DNA of 64,000 nt from Vanilla planifolia (GCA_023846275.1 JAIUJO010000847.1:27501-91500); one strand, 5' to 3'. Positions 11,319 through 25,200 are shown, counted from the stretch's first letter. Notes: generated by a model not told the origin, from the sequence alone. Translations and numbers: made by a program.

Positions 11319-13316
11319 CCCTACTTTTAAGTTAAAAAAGGTAAAAGAATACACAATAGAACGATGGATATGCATCTATAGTTTCTAAGAACTACACCTA
11401 ATTCCTAATTGGTAAACTACTTGTTAAAAATTCTAACTATAAAGACTAAAAGAGTTTGCTTATAGAAATTATTTGTAATTTTAACAAAATGATATGGACT
11501 AGCAAAGAATTTTTATTTCATTACTTTAAATCTCTTTCGTAACAAAACAATGACATTCTAGTTTTTATCCAAGGAATTATTTCTTTAATCTTCATTATTG
11601 AATGTTTTAATATAATGACCAAGGCTACACTTAACAGATAAACATGTTAACTCCCCCTAAGTTTTAGCACTAGAATCTCCACATTAAGCTCCAAGTTGAA
11701 CTCTTACTAATTCTATCTTTGGAATTCATAACTTATATCATCCCAAAAAAAATTCATTTACCTCACATGTAATCATTAATACAATAAAATGCATATAAAT
11801 TTATTGATGCACTAAATAGATTCATATTGCTTATATCAACAACTTAATAAGCCAAATAGAAAATCAAGTTAATCTCGTTTTTCATAATAACAAATAAAAA
11901 ATATCATAAATCTTGATACTCTCGTCTTCCTAAAACTTTTCTAAGTAAGCTAGCATTTGACATTCAAGTTATGTATAAAAACATGATCTATTAAATTTCC
12001 TTAAAGTGATATTAAATAATTCTTACAAAGCTACTATGAAGATTAAATAGTTTATCTTGCTTTAAATCGATGGATTTTCTAACTCTAGAATCATAAGAAA
12101 TATGTCCATGCATATCACAATAATTGCATGCAACTTGGGATTTACCATGAAAATAAAAAGTATGTAAACTAATATTATTTCTATCATATAGTTATATGAT
12201 GATGAATGTTTATGCATATAAGAAATAAAATAACTTCTATTATCATTCACATATGCATATGAACATTTCAATCCATATTTTTGAGTCAAATAAGATGTAA
12301 CATTAGAATTTCTATTCATAATACTATTATTCCTATTCATATAAGTTAAAGGTGGAGCATGTATAGGCACATATGGATGAGGATAACAAGTAGAAGAATA
12401 AGAAGGTACACTAACAAACATTTCTTTTAAAACATTTAACTCTTTTTCTTCCAAACAATATTTGTTATGTTTTCTTTAAAAATAAAATTTCTTTTCATAA
12501 AGAATTTTTTTCACATTCAAAAAATCAATACATGAATTGCCTAATGTTAAAGTTGTCTCACATTCATCAAATTTACTTTGTAAGGTATTTAAATTAGTAG
12601 CATGTATAAGTAAATAACTTTAAAGTTGTTCATTTCTAATTTTAGCTCATTTTGCTACTTTCTAATAAGTAAACATTATGCTCTTGTTTCTAATATTTTA
12701 CTTTAAGTTTGGCATACATTCCAATAAATTGCTTATGCACAACTATAAGTTTATCTCAGGAAATAAACTATTCATCATCACTAATAATATGATTATCACT
12801 AATAGAGAAAGGAAAATGTTGTGCACCTTGGAATAAAGAGCTTTCTCTTGAGGTGCATAAAACTTCTCTCTTCTTTATTCTCTTTACATTTTTAACTTCT
12901 TATTCATTTCTTATCATGGGTAAGAAACATATCCTATTTTTCATATAACTTTTCTAGTTCCTATGTAGCCTCAAAACAAATTTTTAGATGATAAATATTG
13001 ATTCTAATTTATTGAGACAAAGAAAAATAAAGATAATTCATTTCTTTAACATTTATGAGCCTTAAACTTCTATATTATTGATCAAAATCATTTGAAACAA
13101 TAAGAGAATTTTCAAATGAAAACCATAAATCAAAATTAATATTTAAAATAAAAGGTTTAAAATCATTTTTTTATAAAGAAATATTTTGACCATGAAATAT
13201 AGTGGATTCATGTAATTAACAATATATATAATAACTCACTACACAACAAGAAATGAGAAAGATGAGATATTCTCTTAAGAATTTCATCCCTCTATATAAC
13301 CTACTCTAATACTACT
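11319..13316 (-). mobile_element. Ty1/Copia fossil, gag side (SIRE/Maximus-like), broken
   Basis: This is a minus-strand retroelement remnant. Reading right to left there is a primer-binding-site-like stretch at about 13300-13316, resembling the initiator-Met tRNA complement common in plant Copia elements. AT-rich sequence with the low-complexity, Lys/Asn/Leu-rich look of a SIRE-type Gag follows. A CCHC-type zinc-knuckle-like stretch lies at about 12085-12130, and a purine-rich GGGGGAG tract at about 11650-11660. No protease, integrase or reverse transcriptase is recognisable, so the pol part appears to be absent. The element is heavily decayed with many breaks. A short open frame at 12062-12454 overlaps the Gag region in a different frame and is not taken as a gene. 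Confidence 0.6.
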
Positions 13317-14400
13317 TGATGTAATCTTTATCAAGGTAATGCATAAGAGGGGGTGGGGGTGAATTGTGCTTTTAAACTTTTTGCTATTTCTAAAATCTTT
13401 TCTTAAATGAAAAATTATAAATCCTTAAAACATGTATTTAACAATTTTATTAAATAAATTATGAAAAGAAAATAAAAATTTGAATGTTTTAAATATTTTT
13501 TAATAAAATACTTTATTCCTAACAAAAATAATTTCAATAAATTTCTTTTATATGGACTTTTTATTAAATATTATTAAATAAAAAATATGATAAATTATAT
13601 AATAATACAGAAAATAAAAGTAAAAATAGATTTTTTGGTGGTTCAATCTAACTCGTGCCTACATCCAACCCCATTTAACAAGATTAAGAATCCACAAACA
13701 ATGCCACTCTCTTTCATCATAGTAGGTAGAGATAATATTTGTAAAATGCACCTGTTATCATAGTAGGTAGAGATTCACTATCATAGTCTCAATATAAAAT
13801 CTTCCAATATTGAAATTAAATAAAAAATTATAATTAAGCATAATGCTTCACTATTTTCTTATAACATCACATATAGCACAGGTCTATGAATTAAGATGTC
13901 AGAATATGAATATATATATATATATATATGAAAAAGGTCGAAAAAAACTAAAGGACTTAGTTTAGAAATATTTAATCCAAAAAATTTATCAAAATGTATT
14001 AACATTATTAAACAAAATGGAATTAAAAATGAACTTGCTTTAATATGAACTTTTCTAAAAAAATAAAAAAGGAATAAGGAAACAAATGATGAATTTTAAA
14101 GCATTCCCAATAAGATATGCAATCGAAGAAAATGATGATGCAAGAAAGAAGAAAAATGAGTTACAAACACGTCTGAAATGTTGAAATTAGATTGTAAGTT
14201 TTAGTTTTGCACTTTTTCTTTGTAAAATATTAATGTCAAAAGTTTAAATCATTAATCCTCTTTCATTTAACACTCCTTTATTTATATTATAATATTTTAG
14301 ATGAAATTAATTTTTTTTACGACTATAAAATGTCAACTAAAATAGCCATTACAATTTGATTCTCAAAATAAACAAAAACATCTTTTTGAAACACTGATTA
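13317..14400 (-). mobile_element. Probable 5' LTR of the Ty1/Copia fossil
   Basis: The block adjoins the primer-binding-site-like stretch. It contains a GAGGGGGTGGGGGTGAATTG phrase (about 13348-13367) and a blocky GGTTCAATCTAACTCGTGCC phrase (13640 onward); phrases like these recur in LTRs of plant Copia SIRE-like elements. A repeated ATCATAGTAGGTAGAGAT lies at about 13717 and 13757. The outer (right) boundary is not visible and no target duplication was found, so the end coordinate is a guess. The rest is AT-rich, with no coding content. Confidence 0.45.
13911..13929. repeat. Short TA microsatellite
   Basis: A perfect alternating TA run of about 19 bases inside the AT-rich Copia LTR-like block. 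Confidence 0.9.
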
Positions 14401-15013
14401 TGAGTATGAAAGTGTTGCCATCTAATCTGGGAGGACAAAATAAGAACTACTCATTCAGAGTATTAAATAAAGGGTCCATGTCTAATTCAAGTGAGATTAC
14501 AACTAGATCATTAGATCTCACATGCTGGATGAATGGTGTTGATGGGTAAGAGCACTATTCATAAAGGTAGAGACAATCTAATTCATTCAATCAAGCTTTA
14601 TGGATAAATGCCTAGATGAAATGTATTAATCACAAATGTAAAGAAGCTCATAATTGTTTGATTAGGATTTACATATAGGTTGTTAGATGACAATTACTAT
14701 TCGAAATGGAAAAATTGATATTATCCATTTGATCTAGCTTGTTAAATGAATGGTTTGATGGAATTTACCATTCATAATAGTGAATGCCATAATAATTGTT
14801 TCATCACTAAAATGTGTAATCAAGTGACAGTAGTTTGCTCCAATTTAAAAGCAAACATGTTTAATTTTTAGTCCCATATTATGAGCTTGTACATGATGTT
14901 TACCATTTATAATACATCTTTCAATATAAAGGTAAGCCTAATGGCTTTGGATGTTTCTTGGTTCTCTTAAGAAGTAAAGACCCACATCACCTATTCATAT
15001 ATTTATTGATCTA
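14401..15013. other. AT-rich segment, possible LTR or promoter remnant
   Basis: There is no coding frame. Two related blocks lie about 215 bp apart: near 14508 (a GATCATTAGATCTCACATGC phrase followed by GGATGAATGGTG) and near 14725 (ATTTGATCTAGCTTG followed by AAATGAATGGTTTGATGG). They suggest an internal repeat. Around 14870-14950 a TAGTCCCATATTATGAG phrase, a CAATATAAAGG TATA-like box and an AAGCCTAATGGCTTTGG phrase are reminiscent of plant LTR promoters on the plus strand. This could be the outer part of the Copia LTR or a separate plus-oriented LTR fragment running into flank B. Confidence 0.35.
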
Positions 15014-15532
15014 ACCTAATTTGATCTTATTACTCAATAGTTCATGAGTATCCCTAACATCTTATACCTAAGCCAATTAAGGAGTTATTTCTTAACCTAA
15101 CTTAATCCACTTAGACTCAGGCCTGACTCCATTTGGTTTGTTCTATCACCTAACCTAAAGCTCTTCATGGATTATCACCAAGGTGCAATTCAGGCCATTT
15201 GGCCTTTAGCCTTTGGGCTTAATCGTGTGTGGGTTGTTAGCTAAAATGTTTGTTTTTTTAAGTCATTTTTTAAATATGAATTATTTTTTTACATTTAAAA
15301 TATTTTTCTAAGTACTAAAATTATAATACACCAAAAAATAATGATCATGTAAGAGAACGAATGGCATTATGCAAACACGTGATAGGATAAACAATCAAAC
15401 AAGTAGATATTTTAGTGATGAACTCTTAATGGTTAGCTACTCCACTAATAATATGATCAATAGCTCCATGATAAGCCATTTAAGCTACAATTATCACATG
15501 GTCATGATCATAGCTTTAGATTACTTCACTTG
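15014..15532. other. AT-rich unique segment, flank copy B
   Basis: This is a diverged direct copy of 4434-5000, colinear over its full length with small indels, and followed immediately by a TG array just as copy A is. The junction is tighter here: the array begins 2-3 bases after the CACTT that ends the homology, while copy A has a further 164 bp of unique DNA and about 0.9 kb of TG array not present here. No gene or RNA feature was recognised. Confidence 0.88.
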
Positions 15533-17130
15533 TGGAAAGTAAATGTGTATGTGGATGTATATGTGTGTTTGTATCTGTGTGTGGAAGAGCAACTGTATGT
15601 GCATGTATTTGTGTGTATGTATTTACATGTGTTTACATTTTTGTTTGCATGTTTGTATGTTTTTGTGCATGTTTACATGGGCATCTGTGTGCATTTGTTT
15701 GTGCATTTATGTGTGTGAGCATGTGCATGTGTATGCATGTGTTTGTGTATGCATGTGTGCATATGCATTTATGTGTGTGTTCATGTGCATCTATCTATAG
15801 GTGTGTGTATGGGTGTGGATGATTGTACATGTATGTCTACTTGTGTGTTAATATGTTCTTGTGCATGTGTGTGTGGGTGTGTATGTGTGTGGATGCATTT
15901 GTGCAATTTCACAAATGTGTGCATGTATATATGCATGCATGTGCATGAGTGTGTGAGACGTGTTGTGCTGGTGGATGTGTGTGTGCATGTGTTTTTGAAA
16001 GTGCATGTGTATATGCATGTTCATGTGTGTATGTATCTGCATGTGTTCTTTATCATGTGTGAGTATGTGTCCTTTTGTGTGTTTGTGTGTATGCAAGTTT
16101 TTGTGTATGAGCAAGCAAGTATTTGTATGTGTGTGCATGTTTATGTGTGCACGTGTGTGTGTGTTTGTGCATGCATGTACTTGTGTGTGCTCATGTGGAT
16201 GTTTTTGTTTTTGTGTGGGTGCTAGTTTATGTATGTGCATATGTGTACATATGTGTGTTGGTTTATATGCACGTGGATATGTTTGTGTGTGCGTGTGTGT
16301 GTCCATGTGTGTGTGTGTGTGCCAGTGTGTGCTGGTGCATACAAGTGCACTTGTGTGTGTGCATTCATGTACATGTGCTTGTGTGTGTTTATGTGTCTAT
16401 GTATGTGTTATACTTGTACGTGTGCATGCGTGTAGGTGTGGGCACGTGGTTGTGTGAGCTTATGTGCTTATGTTTGTGTGCACTTAGAAGTATGTATATG
16501 ATTTTGTGTGCTTGTATGTGAACATATGTACTTATGTGTGTGAGAGAGAGAGAGCATATGCATGTATGTTCTTATGTGATTGTGTATGCATGTGTACATG
16601 TTGGTATATGTAGGTGCTTGTGCATGCGTGTGGGCATGTGTGTGCATGTGGGTATTTGTAACTATTTGCATGCAAGTTTGCCAATGCGTATGTTTGTCTA
16701 TGTGCTTGTCATGCTTACACACATATGTATGTGTGCATCTGTGTGTGTTTTTGTGTGTGTATGTATTAATATGGGTGTTTACATGTATGTGTGTATATAT
16801 TTGTTTGTGTGTGCATGCATGTGTGTGCATTTTGTGTGCATGTGTGCACACTTTGTGTGTGGATGAATACATCAGTGTCGGTGTATGTTGTATTTGTCTT
16901 GTTCGTATGTGCAAGCATATTTTTGTGTACATATATATCTTTGTGTACTTCATACAAGTCTCTATGTGGGTGCATGTGTGCTTCTATTTGTGTGCATGTA
17001 CTTTTGCATATGCATGCATTTCTCTATATGTATTTGTGTATGTGTGTGCATACGTACATTTGCATGTGTGTGCACACGTGCACATGTGTCTGTGTTTGTG
17101 TTTATGTGCATGCATGCATATTTGAGTGCA
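15533..17130 (+). repeat. Degenerate TG array, colinear copy B of 6100-7820
   Basis: This first part of the long TG array keeps the order of rare interruptions seen in copy A. Examples are GTATTTACA near 15618, TTATGTGTGTGAGCATG near 15708, ATCTATCTATAGG near 15788, GAGAGAGAGAGCATATGCATG near 16545, and a TTGTATTTGTCTTGTTCG block near 16889. The offset to copy A drifts from about 9.43 kb to about 9.30 kb, consistent with small indels. The similarity is lost to eye after about 17130, opposite the point where copy A ends. Confidence 0.88.
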
Positions 17131-17477
17131 TGTGTGTGCATATGTGTGCATGTGTATGTCCATGCTTCTGTGTGTTTATGTGAGCACGTGTGCGCAAGTG
17201 TATGTGTTTGTGTACATATGCATGTGTCTGTGCATGTGTGTGTATGCATGTGTGTTTTTATGCATGTGTGTATGTGTGTGCATGTGTGTGGGTGTGGGCA
17301 AGTATTGGTGTGTGTATTTGTGATTGCATGTGAGTGTGTGTGCTTGTGCATGTACATATGTGGATAAGTGCATGCCTGTTTATGTGTTTTGTTTGTGTGT
17401 GTGTGTGTGTATTTGTGTAAGCATTTGTATGGGTATGCATGTGTATGTGTGCACATGTGTGTGTGTATTTGTGTAAG

Positions 17478-17522
17478 CATGTGTATGGGTATCATGTGTA
17501 TGGGTATCATGTGTATGGGTAT
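17478..17522 (+). repeat. Three perfect copies of a 15-bp unit
   Basis: CATGTGTATGGGTAT is repeated three times exactly. The surrounding 60 bp (a GTGTGTGTATTTGTGTAAGC phrase) is itself a near copy of the preceding 60 bp from 17401, so the triplication arose inside a duplicated segment. Confidence 0.92.
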
Positions 17523-19198
17523 CATGTGTATGTGTGCACATGTGTGTGGTGTGTATGCATGTGTGTTGGTGTTGTGTGAGTGTGTTTGTGTATATGTGTG
17601 TGTGTGCTTCTCTGTATGCATAGGTTCATTCATGTGTGCATGTGTATGTCCAATCATAAACACTTATGCATGCATGCATGTATGCATGTCTGGGTGTGTT
17701 TGGCTATGTATATGCGAGTGTTTGTGCATGGGAGTATGTATTCATATGTGTGTATGTGTATGTTGGTGTGTGTGCATGCATTGTGAGTGTGTGTTCATGT
17801 GTGCATTAATGTATATGCATGTGTGAGTGTGGATGCACATGTGTGTGCATTTTATTTTTGTGCTTTACAAGCACGAGTGTGTGCATGCGACTACATGTGT
17901 GTGTGAACATGTATGTGCATGTGTGTCCATTTGTGTGTTTGTTTATGTCTGTAAGCATATTTGTGTACTATGCCCATGTGTGTGTGTGTGTATCTGATCG
18001 TGTTTGTGTGTGTGCATGTGCATGAATGGGCATATGCATGCATGTGTGTGATTGTGTGCATGTGCACTTTTGTATGCATTAATGTGTCGGTGTGCATGTA
18101 TTTTTGTGGTTTGTGCATGAATTTATGTACATGTGTGTGGGTGTGTGTTTACGTGCTTGTTGGTGTCTAAGTGCTTATGTATATGTGTGTGTGCATGTGC
18201 ATGTGTGTTGTTCAAATGTTTAGGCATGTGTATGTACATGTGTGTGTGCACATGTATGCATCATTTATGTGTGTGTGTGCATCTATGTACATGTGTTCAT
18301 GTCATGCATGCTTACAAGCATGTAAGTATGAGTCTATGTGTGTGGCTATGTGTGTGTGTGTGTGTGTGCAAGAATGTATTTGCATGGGTGTGGATGTGAT
18401 TGTGTGTGTGTCTATGTCTATGTATGTGTATGTGTGCTTGTGCATGTGTGTGCATGTGTGTGTGTGAAAGTTTTTATGCATGTGCTTGTGTTTTGTGCAT
18501 GTGAGCATGCATATGTGTCCATGTATTTGTGTACCTGTGGTTGTGTCCATGTGTGTTTGTAACATGAGTGTGTTACTTCATGCATGCATATGTGTGTTTG
18601 TGTGTATATGTGTGCATGTGCATGCATGTGTGTGCATGTTCATACATGTGTTAGCATGTTTATGTGTGTGTGTGTGTTAGGTTGCATATGTGTGTTTGTG
18701 AGTATGTGTGTATGCTTGTGCATATGAATGCATTTGTGCATGTGTACATGTGTGCATTTTTGAGTGTATGCATGTGATGTCTGTATATGCCTGTGCATTT
18801 TTTTGAATGTTTGTGTGCATGTGTGTGCATGTGTGCTTGTGTGTCAATTTGTTTTTACATGCATGTGTGTGAATGTGGTTGCAAGTATGTGTGCATGTGC
18901 ATATGTTTGCATGTCAATGCATGTATGTGCTGGTGTTTGTCCTTGTGTGTGTGTGTGTTTGTGCATGCACTTTGTGTATGTCTATGTGTATGTGTGTATA
19001 CGTGTGTGTCTATGTATGTGTGTATCCATGTATATGTGAGTGTGTGGTTGTGTATGTGTAGGTACTTGAGCAAGTGTATTTGCACATTTGTGTGTGTGTG
19101 CTTCTATGTGTGCATCCATGTGTGCATGTGTTCGTCTATGTATGCTCATGTGCTTATATGCAAGTGTGAGTGAATGTTTGGGTGTTGGTATTCTTGCA

Positions 19199-19238
19199 GG
19201 TGTGTATGATGTGCATGTGTGTGTATGATGTGCATATG
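19199..19238 (+). repeat. 20-bp tandem duplication
   Basis: GTGTGTATGATGTGCAT occurs twice with a 20-base period; the non-alternating GATGTG core makes the duplication visible against the TG background. Confidence 0.8.
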
Positions 19239-22200
19239 TGTGTCTTTGAGTGTGTTTGCATATGTGTATATTGCATGTGAGTATGCATGCATGTGTATAT
19301 ATGCATGGGGTGTGTGTGCATCCGTGCATGTGTGTGTATGTGTGTACACTCAGATTTTTTGTATGTATGCATATATGTATGTTTCTATGTTCTATGCATG
19401 TGTGTGCATGCCAATATTTGTGTATGTGCATGTGTGTCCATGTGTGTGTGTTTGTATGTGTAGGTGCATAGGTGCATGTGTTTGTGTGTGTTGTATACAC
19501 ATGTGGGTGCATGTGTGTGTTGTGTGTGGGTGTGCACGAGTGTGCTCACGTGGGTGCATGTGTTAGCATTTGTGTCCATGTGCATATGCATGTGTGTTGC
19601 TCTATGTGAGTGTGTATGTGTTGGTGTGTGTGGTGTGTGTGTGTGTGTGTGCATATGTTTATGTGGCTATGCAAGTGCACGTGTGTGTGGGTATGTGTCG
19701 CACACTTGTGCATGTGTGCATGCATGTGTATGTTTGTGTGTGGGGGCATGTGTGTGGGTTTTTGTGTATGTGTGCATGAATTTATGTATGTGTGTGTGTG
19801 TGTGATTGTGTGTTTGAGTGTGTGTGCATGTGTGTGTAGGTGTGTGTGTGTGTGTATATACATACATTTGTGTGTGTTTATGTGCTAGTACACTCATGTA
19901 AATATGTGTATTTGTGTGTGTTCATGTGTTTGATTATTTGTGTGTATGTGTGTGTACACGGAGGCACATGAGTGTGTTGGTGCATCTATGTGTGCGTGTG
20001 TGTATGTGTGCATGAGTTTTTGTGTGTGCATGTTTATGCATGTAGATGTGTTTGTTAGTGTGCATGTCCATGTGTGCATGTGTGAGTGCTTATTTGTGTG
20101 TCCACATGCATCTGTGTATGTGGACATGTGTGTGCAAGTTTGTGTGGTAGAGTGCCCATATGTGTATATACATGCATGTGTGTGTTTGCATATGTGTGTG
20201 CTTATGTGTTATCCATGTATTTGTATGCGTGCACTATCTTGTGTGTGTTTGTGCTTGTGTGCTCACTTGCACATGTCCGTGCATGTGTGTGTGTGCGAGT
20301 TTATGTGTGTTTGTGAGTTCGTGTGCACATGAATGAATCTGTGTTCACGCATTTGTGCATGTGTCTGGGTGCATGTGTGTGTCCTTGTATGAATGTGTAT
20401 ATATGTGCATGTGTTTGGGTGCTTGTGCATATGTGCATGTGCAAGTGAATGTGTGTATATGCTTGTGTGCTCAGATATTTGCACCTTTATGTGCATGTAT
20501 ATGGTTATGTGCATGCATGTGTGTATGTATCTACATATGTCCAAGTGTGTGTGGGTGTCTATATGCATGTTTTTCTTGTGTGTTTATGTATTTGTGAGTA
20601 TGTGCATTCATGTGCATGTGTGTGTGCGCGCATGCATTCATGTGTGTGTGGTTGGGTGTGCATGTGTATTGGTGTGTGTGTGTGTGTGTAAGTGTGTATG
20701 CATATGTATGTGCTATGTGTGTGTATGATCATGTCTGTGTATAGGCATGTGTGCATGTGTGAGTGTGTGTGTGTGTTGTTTCTGTGTATTTGTTTGTCTA
20801 CATTCATGTGTGTAGACACACGGATGTGTGTGTGTGTGTACGTGTGCATCTTTGTTCGTGTGCATGTGTGTATGCAAGTGTGTACATGCATGTGTGTGTA
20901 TGTATGCAAGTGTTTATGCATTTGTGTGTGCAAGTGTAAGGATGTACACAAGTGTATGTTCATGTGTGCGTGCACTTATGTGTATGTGTGTGTTGAAGCA
21001 TGCACATATCCATGTGAGTGTGTGTATGTGGGCACGTGCATGCAAGTGCATGTGTGTTTTTGTGGATGCACATGTTTATGTGTGTGTGTGTGCAAGCGCA
21101 CGTGTGTGGTCACATTGTTGTGTGTATGTTTGTGGATGGTTGCATGTATGTGTGTGCACAAGTGTGCGTGTGCATATGTGTATGCATGTTTTTGTATAAA
21201 AGTGTTCGTGTGTATTCATATGGCCATATGTGTGGGTGCCTAGGTATGTGCATGTTTGTATGTGTCTATGTGCATGTGTGTGTGGGTGTGTGTTTGTGTG
21301 TGTTTTTGTGCAGGTGTACTTGTGTGCATGTGTACATGCATGGGTGTTGTGTGTCTGTGTGATCGTTTCTATGTTTGTATGTGTCCATGTGTGTATGCAT
21401 GTGCATGTTTATGTGTATGGGCAAGTGTGTTTGTAAGTATCTGTGTGTGTCTTTATGTGTGTTTCTATGTGTGTGCATGTGTTTCTATGTGTTTGAGTGC
21501 ATGCATGTTTTTGTGTGCATGTCCACATGTCTGTGTGAGTGCAAGTGTATGCATGTTTATTCATGTGGATAGACATGCATTTTTGTGCATGTAAAAATGT
21601 GTTTGTGTATACATGCATTTGTGCAAATGCACTTGTTGTTGTTTGTGTGTTTTCATGGGCATGAGTGTGTGTGTTTATGCAAGCATTTGTGTGCATGTGT
21701 TTGTACTTGTGTGTGTGTGTGCTTGTGTTAGTTCATGTGTGTACAAGTGTGTATGTGTGCACATTAGTCTGTGTGTGAGTGCTTCTGCAAGTATGTACAT
21801 ATGTGCACTCGTTTATGCATGTGTGTATGTTTGTGTGCTCATGCGATTGTATGTGCATGCCTATTTTGTTTGCATGTTTGTGAGCTTGTGTTCATGTGAG
21901 TACATGTATGGGTGTGTGTATGCATGTACATGTGCATGCATGTGTGCATGCTTGTGCATATGTGTGTTAGTGTGCATGCTAGAGTGTGCATGTGTGTTTT
22001 TACATGTGTCTATCTATTTGTGTGTGTGCTTTTGCATGAATGTGTTTGCATAGTGCATGAGTGTGCATGTGCATGCATTAGTGTGTGCATGTGTGTTGGT
22101 GCATAGGTGTGTATTTGTGTTCTTACCTTCATGTGTGCATGTGTGCATGCGCTTGCATGTGTTTGCAAGCATGTGCTTGTGTGCTTATATAGGCATGCAT

Positions 22201-25200
22201 GTGTGCACACATACAAATGTGCACATGTGCTTGTGTGTATGTGTGCCCATGTCTGAGCGAGTGCATGTCTTTTTGTGTGAGTGCATTCGACTGAGAGTAT
22301 ATGTGTATATGATCGTATGTCTATGTCTATTTTTGTAAGTGTTTTTGCATAAGTGTGTGAGCATGCATGTGAGTGTATGTATGTATGCATGTGTATGTGT
22401 GTGCATGCTTGTACTTGTGCAAGTTTGTGTGTATGTTTTTTTTATGTGTGTTGTATATATGTGTGCATATGCTTATATATGTGTATGTATGAATGTGTAT
22501 GTGTGTGTGTGGGTGCATTGGTGTGTTTGAGTGTGTGTTTGTGTGTGTGAGTGCATCTGAGCATGTGTGTGCTTATATGTGTGTCTAGGTGCATGCATGT
22601 TCACTTCACTACAAGCATTTGATTGCATGTCTATGTATATGTGTTCGTGCGTGTGTCTGTGTATGTATGTGCATATGTGTGTGCATGCATGAGTGCATGT
22701 GTGTATATGTGTATGCATGTGTGTATTTAAGTGTGCATATTATGTGTATTGGTGTGTGCATGTGTGTTTGCATGTCTGTGCATGTTTATGCATGTGTGTG
22801 TATACATGTTTGTGTGTTTGAGTGCATGTTTGTGCATGTATGCGTGTGTTTGCACAAACTTGTCTATCTGAGTGTGGATATGTGCATCTATAAGTATGTG
22901 TGCATGTGCTTGAATGTGTGTGTGTGTGTGTGTGCATGTGAATGTGTGGTGTTTGTGTATGTGTGCATGCATACACATGTGTGTGAATATGTGTGTATAT
23001 TTTTTGTGAGTGTATTCGTGCGTCTAGATCTGTGTGTGTGCTTGTCTATCGATGCATGTGTGTTTTTGTGTGCAAGTTAAACATGTGTGTCTACTTGTGT
23101 GCTTATGTACTTGTGTGTGTACATATATGGTTATGGGTGTGTGTGCACTTGTGTGCTTTGTGCATGTCTTAGTGGGCATATGCATGTGTGCATATGTTTG
23201 TGCATATATGTGCATGTGTATGTATGCATAAGGGTGCATTTATGTGTGCATGTGTACCTATGTGTGTATGTGATTGTGCATGCATGCTTATGTAGGTGTG
23301 TGAAAGGGTGTGTGTGTGTATTTGTTTGCATGTTTATGTACATGTGTGTGCATATGTGCATGTGTGAGATGTGTGTGCCCACATGCATGCATGTGTGTGC
23401 ATGCAGTGTGTGTGTGTGCACACAAATTTTTGTCTCTGAGTGAGTGCATCTACATGTGTGTGTTTGTGTGCATGTGTGGGTGTGTGTCATGTGTGTGCCT
23501 ATGTGTATCTGCAAATGTGTGTGAGTGTGTGCATGTGCACATACATATGTGTATGCATGTGCATGTTTGTGCATGTATGTTGGTGAGTGTTTGTATATTG
23601 GTGTGTGTGAACTATGTGTGTATGTGTGAGTGCATGTGCTTGTATGTACATGCACGTGTGTGGTTGTGGATATGTGTGCATGTACATGCATGTGTGTGTG
23701 CATGCACATGTGTTTCTGTGTGATCATGTGTGTGTGCTTGCATGTGTGTGTGTGTGTGTGTGCATAAGCATGTGTGTTTGTCTATGTGTATGTATATGCA
23801 TTAGTACATGTGTGTGTGCATGTGTGTTAAGTTGTGATCATGTGTGAGGGTTGGTTTGTCTACGTGCATGTGGGTGCATTTGTGTGGATACATGTGCATG
23901 TGTGTGCATTTGCATTTGTGTGTGTGTGCATCTAAGTGCATGCATGTTTGCATGCATGTATGCATGTGCATGTGGTGTGTGCATGAGTGGGTATATTTGG
24001 GTTTGTGTGAGTTTAAGTGCATGTGTATGTGTGTGCATGTTTTTTTATGTGCATGTGTGTGTGTGTGTATATATGTCCACAGTTGTGTGTGTTTTAATGC
24101 ATGTATGTGTGTTTTTGTGCACATGTGTGTGTGCATATGTGTCTAAGTGGTTGTGTGTGTGTGTGCATGTGTGCATGATTGTGTATGTGTGTGATTCTAC
24201 GTGTGTGTGTGTGTGCATGTGTGTATCTATCTTTATGTGTGTGTATTCTTATGCATATGCATGCACGTGTATATGCATGAGCTTGTGCATACATGTGTGT
24301 GTGTTTGTGTGTGAGTGGGTACATGTATGTTTATGCTTTCATGTTTATTTGTGTGTGTGTGTGTGCACATGAATATATGTGTGTACCTATGTGCACATGT
24401 GTTCTTGTGTGTGCATGTGTGGGTGGGTGCATGTGTGCATGCCATGTGAGTGTGCAAGAATGCTTGTGCATGTGCAAGTGTGGGTCTTGGTGTGTGTGCA
24501 CATGTGCACATACATGTGTTTGTACATGTAGGTGTGTGTTTGTTTGCATTTATGTGTGTGCATGTGTGCATTTTTGAGTGTTTGTGTACATTCATAGATG
24601 TTTGCATTTGTGTCTGTGTACATGTTGTGTGTGTGTATTTATGCATGTATAAGTGTATGTGTCTATGGGTGTGCATGTGCATGTGCATGCATGTGCCTTT
24701 GTGTTTTTTTGTGTGTATGGTTGAGTCTTCTTATACATTCTTGTATGCATGTGTGCACAAGTGTGTGTGCATGTTTGCACCTTTTTGTGTATGCATGCGT
24801 GTATTTTTTGCATGTGTATGAGTGGGTGCTCGTTTGTGTGTATGAGTGTGTTCATATGCGTGGGTCCATGTAAGCATTTGTGTGTGCTTGTGTTTGTATT
24901 TGAGTATTTGTGTTTATTAACATGAGTTCAAGTGCTTGTGTACATGTATGTTTGTGTGTCTAAGTGTGCATAAGTGTGCGCATGTACCCATATGTACTTT
25001 TGCATGTTTATGTGTGTTTTCCATACGTGTGTGTGCAGGCATGTGGGTCTGGGTATGTTTGCATGTGTGCATGTTTGTGTCTGGATACACAAATGTGTAT
25101 TTGTGTGAGTGTGTGTTTATGTTTATGTGTGTGTTTTTATGTGTGAAAGTGTGCATGTGCAAGAGTGTGTACATGTGTTTATGCATGTTTGTGTGTGTGT

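Noticed and set aside
12062-12454. 130-codon minus-strand open frame in AT-rich DNA
   Set aside because: It overlaps the Gag-like region of the Copia fossil in a different frame, has no recognisable domain and is AT-biased; it is best read as chance opening within a retroelement remnant.
7821-15013. Search for tRNA, rRNA or small RNA genes in the non-array DNA
   Set aside because: No cloverleaf with A and B boxes, no rRNA core motif and no convincing snRNA box was seen by eye; an automated scan would be needed to exclude small ones.
17401-17540. Regularly spaced repeats suggesting a CRISPR-like array
   Set aside because: The copies are direct tandem duplications with no unique spacers, in a plant-like repeat context.
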